NCBI GenBank assembly: GCA_014859375.1
Contig: JACUUH010000001.1
Span: forward strand, 62,001-126,000
DNA: 64,000 nucleotides
Direction of reading: 5' to 3'
From: Gammaproteobacteria bacterium
Lineage (GTDB): Bacteria > Pseudomonadota > Gammaproteobacteria > Nitrosococcales > Methylophagaceae
The notes under the pieces were generated by a model, which searched no databases, was not told the DNA's origin, and worked only from the letters and a program-made list of their open reading frames with translations. The translations under genes were made by a program, and so were the position numbers. Shown here piece by piece: positions 28,653 to 34,288 of this stretch (position 1 is its first letter; every line of letters begins with the position of its first letter).

Positions 28653-29237
28653 ATGTCAGAGACAAAAATTATTTCCATAGCCGCATGCGGTGCTAGACGA
28701 GAGTTAGGTTTAAAAGGTGGTTTACCTTGGACTAATAAAGAAGACCTTAAATGGTTTAGAGAAAAGACCGTAGGTTCTATCGTCATCATGGGTCGACTTA
28801 CATTCGAATCGCTAAATGGCGGATTGAAAGATAGAATTAATGTAGTGGTTACCTCTAAAGATGTTCTAGAAGGTGTCAAACAACCTACTATAACAACAAC
28901 GTCTTTAGAAAATGCTATTGCCACTGCCGCAAAGCTGTCTAAAGGTAAACCTATCTTTATTATTGGTGGGTATAAAATTTTCCAAGAAGCCTTGGAAAAG
29001 GATTTAGTCGACGTGGAGTACATCACATTTCACCATAAGGAATACGAAGCCGATACTTTTTATCCATATTACGAAAGAGACAATCTTTGCGAGAGAACAA
29101 CTGTGGCAGAGTATAACTTAGAAGATGGTACGCAAGTCACCGTTTGGGAAAATAAATATGAAGGTAACGGCATTAAGAACTTGGGATTATCCGATATACC
29201 CTCCAACAAACTAACTATAAACCCTGGTTTTGAATAG
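28653..29237 (+). CDS. Dihydrofolate reductase
   Basis: Reduces dihydrofolate to THF, recycling the cofactor used by the phage thymidylate synthase. 194 residues from ATG 28653, after AAGGAAGAC; an upstream in-frame TTG at 28626 is not needed. Seen: IAACGARRELGLKGGLPW (substrate/Met20 loop region), a DLKWFR acidic helix, IVIMGRLTFESL, IFIIGGYKIFQEAL (NADPH-binding GG) and ADTFYPYY. The ~30 residues after the core strand are an extension. Confidence 0.9.
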   Translation: MSETKIISIAACGARRELGLKGGLPWTNKEDLKWFREKTVGSIVIMGRLTFESLNGGLKDRINVVVTSKDVLEGVKQPTITTTSLENAIATAAKLSKGKPIFIIGGYKIFQEALEKDLVDVEYITFHHKEYEADTFYPYYERDNLCERTTVAEYNLEDGTQVTVWENKYEGNGIKNLGLSDIPSNKLTINPGFE

Positions 29238-29254
29238 TAGGTTAATCTAAACTT

Positions 29255-29290
29255 AATATTAGTAAGGTATGCGCCTTACTAATATTTTTT
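29255..29290 (+). terminator. Terminator after DHFR
   Basis: 13-bp perfect stem AATATTAGTAAGG / CCTTACTAATATT, loop TATGCG, then TTTT. Confidence 0.88.
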
Positions 29291-29313
29291 ATCTATCCTG
29301 AAAGTGAGAAAAA

Positions 29314-29604
29314 ATGAATAAGAAAGACTTTGAAGAAAAATATAAACACGTTATCCCGGAAGGTAAGTTCAAGCGTATTACAGCTGGTAGCGATGTAATG
29401 AGTGCAGATACCAATGGGTTACATCACGATACTCCATGCGAGGTTAGTGTTATGTTACACAATGGTACAGCTACTAAGTTTGCGCAAGCACGCCACCCTC
29501 ACTATGCGGAGTACGTGGAAGATGTGTTGAATGCTTTACGTGAAGGTAGTTTGGTATGGAAAGAAGAACTTCCTGCCATTGATGCGCCTGAAGAACATTA
29601 TTAA
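29314..29604 (+). CDS. Hypothetical protein
   Basis: 96 residues, acidic ends, His-rich centre (TNGLHHDTPCEVSVMLHNGT). Start ATG 29314 after AAAGTGAG. No family recognised. Confidence 0.6.
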   Translation: MNKKDFEEKYKHVIPEGKFKRITAGSDVMSADTNGLHHDTPCEVSVMLHNGTATKFAQARHPHYAEYVEDVLNALREGSLVWKEELPAIDAPEEHY

Positions 29605-29618
29605 AGAAGGAAGGTGAC

Positions 29619-29912
29619 ATGTTTAAAAACCCTTATGCATTTGGTACCTTAGAAAACACCATTTACTGGGGTTTTTATGGCACCGATAATTCACTAGTGT
29701 GGTTAGTCAAGTATACAGCCGGTAAACACAAACTTACTCAGAAGCAGGTTAAGGCAGCCATTGAGGTTATGTTCACTGAAGACGAAAGAATTCAGAGAGG
29801 TAATAGAATCATAAAGAACAGAGGGTTAGACCTACCTCAAAGACGACTACCTTCTCAAATGAATAAGAATATAGATTCTGAGTATAGAAAGATTATCAAT
29901 GAGGATAACTGA
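29619..29912 (+). CDS. Hypothetical protein
   Basis: 97 residues; aromatic N-terminus (YWGFYGTDNSLVWLVKY) and basic C-terminus. RBS GAAGGAAGG. No family recognised. Confidence 0.6.
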   Translation: MFKNPYAFGTLENTIYWGFYGTDNSLVWLVKYTAGKHKLTQKQVKAAIEVMFTEDERIQRGNRIIKNRGLDLPQRRLPSQMNKNIDSEYRKIINEDN

Positions 29913-29914
29913 AT

Positions 29915-30058
29915 ATGGATGTTGAGAAAGAAGTTAAGGTAAAGCCTATATCTACGATGGAAATGATGGAGGAAGATGTAGATTTAGTTTGGCAAATAGT
30001 AGAAAAGGTAAATGAAGTATTGGGGATCAGTGTGCGGTCTAAGACAATGGCAAAATAA
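29915..30058 (+). CDS. Small acidic protein
   Basis: 47 residues (begins MDVEKEVKVKPISTMEMMEE). It lies 2 bp after the previous gene with GAGGATAACTGA as RBS and fills an otherwise empty gap. No family recognised; translation inferred from spacing. Confidence 0.5.
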   Translation: MDVEKEVKVKPISTMEMMEEDVDLVWQIVEKVNEVLGISVRSKTMAK

Positions 30059-30076
30059 AAAAAAAAGGTGAGTACA

Positions 30077-30457
30077 ATGAGCGAAGAAGAATTAGATATT
30101 ATAAAAAGATTTTTTAAGGGTTATGTGAACAATCCTAATTTATATAGTAGCGGAATAGAGTCTCTTAAAATAGACTTTTTAGGTTACTCTAAAGATATGG
30201 CTAATGACTTCTTTAAGAGAGAAGTATTAACGTATTTAATCTTCAATGGTTTTGTAGAGAAAGACGGTGTTAGTGAACAGTACATTATCAATAAGGTAGA
30301 CGATGTCTATAAGAAATACATCAGTTTAAGAACTAGATTTTCTTTATTACAATTGTCTTTATCTGAGCAAGAAAAAGCCGTTGACGTACTTAGACGTAAA
30401 AATAAGAAACTTAAAAAGTTAAATAAAAAATTAAAACTTAAGTTAAAAAATAAATAA
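30077..30457 (+). CDS. Hypothetical protein with lysine-rich coiled-coil tail
   Basis: 126 residues from ATG 30077, using AAGGTGAG as RBS; the GTG at 30068 lies within that RBS. Helical core, then a C-terminal KNKKLKKLNKKLKLKLKNK tail of very high charge. Possible nucleic-acid contact. No family recognised. Confidence 0.6.
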   Translation: MSEEELDIIKRFFKGYVNNPNLYSSGIESLKIDFLGYSKDMANDFFKREVLTYLIFNGFVEKDGVSEQYIINKVDDVYKKYISLRTRFSLLQLSLSEQEKAVDVLRRKNKKLKKLNKKLKLKLKNK

Positions 30458-30548
30458 ATACATATTACTTATTTGAAAGGATAATATATCCTCAATAACA
30501 AAATACTTTTTGGAGATGGTTCGTATGTAAAAACTACTATTAACTTTA

Positions 30549-31019
30549 ATGTTAGGTTCACTAACCTTAGTATCTAACGCTTCTCAAGCCAGTGAGATTT
30601 TTGACTCATGTGGTACAATAATGACCGCACTTGCCAAGCATGTAAATCGTGAGAATACATATAGCGATTATATATTCAATGAAGCCGGTGATCGTCTTGG
30701 TAATAAAGTTATAGCGTATTACCACACCATCTCTTATAGTTCTAGCTCCTTGACAAAACTTACGGTGGCGAATATAAATGGCATGTGTCAATGGGACTTA
30801 GTCACTAGTTATTCAACTAGTCCACAATCTTGTGTTGAATGGAGAGACGCTTTGACCAAACACAACGACTCGTATACAAGTCCTACGTCGTATAAAGATA
30901 ACGATATCACAGGAAGTATTTTCCTAGTGGGTGCTGGTGATAAACGCATGACCTTAGTTCCAGATGGTAAAAATTCATGTATTGTACTGGAACACGAAAC
31001 CGGCATTTCCGATAAATAA
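30549..31019 (+). CDS. Probable exported protein; upstream start interrupted by TAA
   Basis: The frame upstream of ATG 30549 reads ATG-TAA-AAA at 30525-30533 followed by KLLLT, so an ideal Sec signal (K-LLLTLMLGSLTLVSNASQA) is broken by a stop at codon 2 where AAA would be expected. The GGAG RBS sits before the 30525 ATG. From 30549 the product is 156 residues with a truncated signal and a likely cut after ASQA. Four Cys in the mature part could make two disulfides in the periplasm. Either a mutation, a sequencing error, or reinitiation. Function unknown. Confidence 0.5.
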   Translation: MLGSLTLVSNASQASEIFDSCGTIMTALAKHVNRENTYSDYIFNEAGDRLGNKVIAYYHTISYSSSSLTKLTVANINGMCQWDLVTSYSTSPQSCVEWRDALTKHNDSYTSPTSYKDNDITGSIFLVGAGDKRMTLVPDGKNSCIVLEHETGISDK

Positions 31020-31045
31020 TAATAAGAAAAAAGAGGATTGTTTTA

Positions 31046-31246
31046 ATGTCTAACTCTTACGGTATTGACTATCTTGTATCTGGAGACCGCATCATTTTAA
31101 GAGGCGTCCTACCAGAAGAAGCATCTAGTAATGAAAGAATTTCTAGAATGAGAAAAATTGTAAATTCCAAACGTGATAATAAAGTTAAGAGACTTCTTCA
31201 CGAAAGGGATATGCGAAAAGTTGATCGGGAGTTAGACTTGTTGTAA
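31046..31246 (+). CDS. Small basic protein upstream of tmRNA
   Basis: 66 residues; RBS AAGAGGATTG. C-terminal half is K/R/D/E-rich helix (NKVKRLLHERDMRKVDREL). Last protein gene before the tmRNA locus. No family recognised. Confidence 0.6.
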   Translation: MSNSYGIDYLVSGDRIILRGVLPEEASSNERISRMRKIVNSKRDNKVKRLLHERDMRKVDRELDLL

Positions 31247-31276
31247 AAACATACATCCTTCTACTATTATTTGATT

Positions 31277-31315
31277 GATAGTTTGTTAACTAAATAGGAT
31301 TTAGTAAAAACTATC
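31277..31315 (+). other. Nested inverted repeat between gene 31046 and the tmRNA
   Basis: GATAGTTT (277-284) pairs with AAACTATC (308-315), enclosing ACTAAAT-AGG-ATTTAGT (289-305). No T-run follows, so it is not a typical terminator. It could be a 5' leader structure of the pre-tmRNA or an operator. Confidence 0.4.
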
Positions 31316-31328
31316 ATTTGTTCCCCTA

Positions 31329-31450
31329 GCCCGAAATAAAATTCGGGCACCTTATTACACAATGAGTTTATAGCTTATTGTAAACCTAATCTGATGATGA
31401 GTGAGCGAAAGGTATTGCGGACGGCGGTTCGAGTCCGCCCTACTCCACCA
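31329..31450 (+). ncRNA. tmRNA acceptor piece (T arm, acceptor 3' strand, encoded CCA)
   Basis: T arm GGCGG-TTCGAGT-CCGCC at 31423-31439, preceded by GGAC as in E. coli tmRNA. Acceptor strand CTACTCC at 31440-31446, discriminator A 31447 and genomically encoded CCA 31448-31450. Two hairpins upstream, GCCCGAA/TTCGGGC (31329-31348) and ACAATGAG/CTTATTGT (31359-31381), probably belong to this piece. The exact 5' end is not determinable. Confidence 0.88.
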
Positions 31451-31622
31451 AATAGTAACTGCAACAATTAATAGATGGTTTATCTCCTATTCATTAAGAA
31501 AGTTGACTTGATGAAAGTCGTGTTGATAAACTGAAGTCGTCATTAACTTGGCGGTTGAACTTATTTATTGTGTTGTAGCGGAAAACGTCTCCGCGCATAT
31601 ACAACTGCAGTTACTATCTGAT
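31451..31622 (+). ncRNA. tmRNA intervening transcribed segment (removed on maturation)
   Basis: 172 nt. Its ends are a perfect 12-nt inverted repeat, ATAGTAACTGCA at 31452-31463 and TGCAGTTACTAT at 31606-31617, which would extend the acceptor stem and hold the two pieces together for processing. Inside, GTTGTA-GCGGA / TCCGC-...-TACAAC forms a further hairpin (about 31572-31604). Confidence 0.8.
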
Positions 31623-31900
31623 GGGGTAGCATTGGTTTCGACGTGGTGCTAATTACCTCATTCTAGGATCGTGCTTGATTACTGGCACGTAAAAGAAGGT
31701 GTCAGGTTCCCCTAAAAAGAATTCTGAACGCTGGAAAACAGATTATCTGTTTATTAGTAATTTTAAAGTAACTGCAAACGATAATAATTTTGCACAAGCT
31801 AAGATCGCAGCCTAAGAAACTGTGATCGCTGGGGCTCATCGTCGGGATATGCCTTGCAACAGAACCCACCGCACCTCGATAGGGGTGCGTCACTAATTCC
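31623..31900 (+). ncRNA. tmRNA coding piece with tag ORF
   Basis: Begins GGGGTAG, then TTGGTTTCGACG (D-loop signature). PK1: CGTGC 31670-31674 with GCACG 31685-31689, and loop TTGAT 31675-31679 with GTCAG 31701-31705; a GTAAAAG linker follows as in E. coli. Tag ORF 31774-31815, preceded by AGTAACT. H5: GATCGCAG 31803-31810 with CTGTGATC 31820-31827. A further 8-bp hairpin lies at 31870-31889. The 3' end is approximate. Confidence 0.88.
31774..31815 (+). other. tmRNA proteolysis-tag reading frame (ANDNNFAQAKIAA)
   Basis: Resume codon GCA at 31774-31776, then 12 more sense codons and TAA 31813-31815. The tag begins AND like the E. coli tag and ends in a small hydrophobic Ala-Ala, the feature recognised by ClpXP-type proteases. 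The stop lies in the loop of H5. Confidence 0.88.
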
Positions 31901-31902
31901 TT

Positions 31903-31935
31903 AAGGGAGAGAGGTTAATTCCTCTCTCCTTTTAT
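31903..31935 (+). terminator. tmRNA terminator (TTAATT loop)
   Basis: GGAGAGAGG / CCTCTCTCC stem extended by AA/TT with loop TTAATT and then TTTTAT. It ends the pre-tmRNA transcript about 35 nt upstream of the next gene. Confidence 0.88.
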
Positions 31936-31970
31936 ATTATTTTTTTCCTTAGATATAGAGGTGAGATAAA

Positions 31971-32237
31971 ATGTTTACTAAAGAATCTAGGTTAACGGAA
32001 GATCATCAAAGTATAGAAGAGCTATGGCATTCTGTGGTTAAGACAGCAAGCGGTGTAGTGGAAGACAACGAAAGATATGGTCAATATGAGGATCAGTCTG
32101 AAACCATCTCCGTTAGAACAAACCAAATAAACACGTTAAGAACTTATTTAGATCTTATCGAAAAAACAATGGCTGTCAGTGATTGTAATCGAACCATAAC
32201 CCCACAATTACTTAGGTTTCTATATAGTTCAGGTTAA
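31971..32237 (+). CDS. Hypothetical small protein
   Basis: 88 residues, acidic helical. Strong RBS GAGGTGAG. First gene after the tmRNA. No family recognised. Confidence 0.6.
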   Translation: MFTKESRLTEDHQSIEELWHSVVKTASGVVEDNERYGQYEDQSETISVRTNQINTLRTYLDLIEKTMAVSDCNRTITPQLLRFLYSSG

Positions 32238-32248
32238 AGGAGACTGAG

Positions 32249-32641
32249 ATGGAAAGACGGTTAAACGTAGTAATAGATGACGATAAAGAAGTATCAGGGA
32301 AATTTGATATCATTGCAAGAACTATAGAAGGTGCTCGTAATGTATTGAAAAGCACTAAGATGGAAACCTTGTTCATAGATCATTTCTTCGCAGATGGTAT
32401 AACTGGTCTAGAGTTATTGTTGTCGGTGATAAGACAAATTAAAACCGATCACCTACCTAAAACAATTGTCTTTATATCTAGTGTCGATGAAAAAAATGTA
32501 TCCGACAGCTCTACTCTTGTAGATTATATACGTAGAGATAATACAATGTACGGCGTCGATGCAGTAGAGCATGGTAAGAACGTGTATTTAGGTAATGGTA
32601 TCGAAGTAAAAGCTAGTGTAGTTAAGTTAAAACTACTATAG
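32249..32641 (+). CDS. Receiver-like protein (cyclic-phosphate-processing REC-like)
   Basis: 130 residues. An acidic cluster after the first strand (VVIDDDKEV), a helix GARNVLKS, the phospho-acceptor-like strand LFIDHFFADGITGLELL and FISS (the Ser/Thr strand) resemble the REC-type fold of cyclic-phosphate processing receiver proteins. The usual C-terminal Lys strand is less clear. A standalone receiver, so a signalling or RNA/nucleotide-processing role is only inferred. RBS AAAGGAGAC. Confidence 0.45.
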   Translation: MERRLNVVIDDDKEVSGKFDIIARTIEGARNVLKSTKMETLFIDHFFADGITGLELLLSVIRQIKTDHLPKTIVFISSVDEKNVSDSSTLVDYIRRDNTMYGVDAVEHGKNVYLGNGIEVKASVVKLKLL

Positions 32642-32680
32642 TAGATAGAACACTTAATTCAAATTAATAAGGTGAGTACA

Positions 32681-33022
32681 ATGAGTGAAGATAATAAAAC
32701 TAGTAGATATCCAATCGAACAAAAGTTATTCATGGTAGTAAATCGTAAAACAGGTCTGTGTTACGTGACTAATAGTGAGGAAGTGGCTTATGAAGTACGT
32801 AAGTCTGCTGACACTAACTATAGCGACGGTGAGGGTAGACAAGCAATACTAGCTCACAAGTTCGATGAGTTATTAGAAACGTCCGATAGATGGATGAACA
32901 ATTCAATGATGGAAGTTGACGGGTCTGTTCTTTTACCTGACATTTATTTACCTGGAGACGAAGATAATCTTTTTGAATGTATCTTAGAGACGAAAGTAAA
33001 ACACGTTTCCAGTAAACTTTAA
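32681..33022 (+). CDS. Hypothetical protein
   Basis: 113 residues from ATG 32681 with AAGGTGAG upstream; the GTG at 32672 overlaps the RBS, the same arrangement as at 30077. Mixed fold, acidic. No family recognised. Confidence 0.6.
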   Translation: MSEDNKTSRYPIEQKLFMVVNRKTGLCYVTNSEEVAYEVRKSADTNYSDGEGRQAILAHKFDELLETSDRWMNNSMMEVDGSVLLPDIYLPGDEDNLFECILETKVKHVSSKL

Positions 33023-33049
33023 AACTATACTTAAAAAAAGAGGTGTGGG

Positions 33050-33331
33050 ATGTATGAACTTATCGCGGTAGTTTTCTTACCTTGGTTGTCAATGGGATAC
33101 TTATTACTATCCGTTTATATATTGATCCGCCACAGAGGTAGGTTGAGACACTTCAAAGAATCTTTAGTTATATCTAAAGAACGTGACTGGCATTTGGGTA
33201 TTAGGGCGTGCAATGACCTTATAAGTCTTTACAGTCAGAAAGTCAAATCAAAGATGGATTCTGTTTTTCTAAGCATAATACTTTTATTGGTTACACTTTT
33301 AAATATGGTTATTGCGTTAGAATGTTATTAG
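33050..33331 (+). CDS. Small two-TM membrane protein
   Basis: 93 residues with hydrophobic segments at ~4-26 and ~71-91 and a basic loop (RHRGRLRHFKESLVISKER). RBS AAAGAGGTGTGGG. Topology resembles the small membrane proteins at 23458 and 55271. No family recognised. Confidence 0.6.
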   Translation: MYELIAVVFLPWLSMGYLLLSVYILIRHRGRLRHFKESLVISKERDWHLGIRACNDLISLYSQKVKSKMDSVFLSIILLLVTLLNMVIALECY

Positions 33332-33352
33332 GAAAAAATAGAAGGAGGTCTT

Positions 33353-33832
33353 ATGAGTGAGTTGTTATACATATCTGCTAATGACACCACAGGCGATGTG
33401 ATAACCGTTAATGAAGAGGACTTGAAACAATCCAGAGAGTTTAATCTAGATTTATTGGAAAGATTTAGATCTTTTAATAACTACGATGACGAGTTTACTA
33501 ATAGTCATTGGATTGTGTGGGTACCTAATACAATGGTTCTGGACGACTTAATGGAAAAATATGTAGATAAAGACGGGTCGTTGTCTGAAGGCGCATCTGT
33601 ACTCTATAACAAAATTAAGTGTGTTAGTCAAAGCTTGATCTCTAAAATAATGCGGGAGGCACGCGATGATAAACTGGCCCCGCATTACAATACTGACCCC
33701 TTTTATGGCATGTTATTAGACGTATATGAGTACCGTTTAGTGAGTGTGATAGACGATGATTATGGAGCTGACTGGGAAGCTGTAGACCCTAGAGAACAAG
33801 CTATGATGCTAGGTAAGGTAAAGCATGGTTGA
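33353..33832 (+). CDS. Hypothetical protein
   Basis: 159 residues, acidic, with WIVWVPNTMVLDDLMEKYVD. RBS GAAGGAGG. It overlaps the next gene by 8 bp. No family recognised. Confidence 0.6.
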   Translation: MSELLYISANDTTGDVITVNEEDLKQSREFNLDLLERFRSFNNYDDEFTNSHWIVWVPNTMVLDDLMEKYVDKDGSLSEGASVLYNKIKCVSQSLISKIMREARDDKLAPHYNTDPFYGMLLDVYEYRLVSVIDDDYGADWEAVDPREQAMMLGKVKHG

Positions 33833-34112
33833 CGAAATAAATCTAAAAGAAATGCCGATAAGATTGTTATACGTTAGATTTTTAATGTGTAGTTTTCTTT
33901 ATTACTTTATGCATGAGGTCACACCTTGGTCTGACACACAGTATGACTTAGCAGCTAAAAGACTGTTAGAGGAATGGGATACATTTGATCATCCACATAA
34001 ATACTTAACTGATAAAGAAAGTCTTTCTGCAGGTACAGGATATAGCATTAGATATTATCCAACTATAGTGAAGATATCTTCTGTTCAATGGAGAGATAAT
34101 TTTACTCTATAG
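33825..34112 (+). CDS. Hypothetical protein
   Basis: 95 residues, aromatic-rich helical (LLYVRFLMCSFLYYFMHEV). RBS AGGTAAAG in the upstream gene. No family recognised. Confidence 0.55.
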   Translation: MVDEINLKEMPIRLLYVRFLMCSFLYYFMHEVTPWSDTQYDLAAKRLLEEWDTFDHPHKYLTDKESLSAGTGYSIRYYPTIVKISSVQWRDNFTL

Positions 34113-34206
34113 TAAATAACAAAACAGGCTAGAGCGTAGTCCTGTATCGTCGAAAGGTTTTACAGTATCCTTTTTAAAAAAATAAACTTACCTGATCAAT
34201 TCAGGG

Positions 34207-34240
34207 TACAGCGCCTAGTCAGCGCTGTATTTTTTTTTTG
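34207..34240 (+). terminator. Terminator upstream of the helicase gene
   Basis: 8-bp stem TACAGCGC / GCGCTGTA, loop CTAGTCA, followed by T10. Confidence 0.9.
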
Positions 34241-34288
34241 CCCTTTCTTATAGTTAAAAAAATAATTAGTGGCTAAGGTATTAAAAAA

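Larger units (their letters stand above)
31322..31935 (+). ncRNA. ssrA: Circularly permuted (two-piece) tmRNA precursor
   Basis: tmRNA rescues stalled ribosomes and adds a degradation tag. Here the 3' acceptor part (ending CCA at 31450) is encoded before the 5' coding part (beginning GGGGTAG at 31623), the permuted order known from alphaproteobacteria, some cyanobacteria and some betaproteobacteria. Pairings found by eye: acceptor stem 31623-31629 with 31440-31446 (7 bp), H2 31643-31649 with 31412-31418 (7 bp), and 31657-31663 with 31399-31405 (7 bp). T arm, D region, PK1, tag ORF and H5 are all present. The precursor start is uncertain; the end is the terminator at 31903-31935. Confidence 0.92.

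Noticed and set aside
31247-31970. Conventional tRNA genes in the tmRNA gap
   Set aside because: The T-arm and CCA at 31423-31450 lack a preceding anticodon arm and D arm at tRNA spacing; all pairings fit a permuted tmRNA instead. A minus-strand frame at 31702-31893 is a shadow of the structured RNA.
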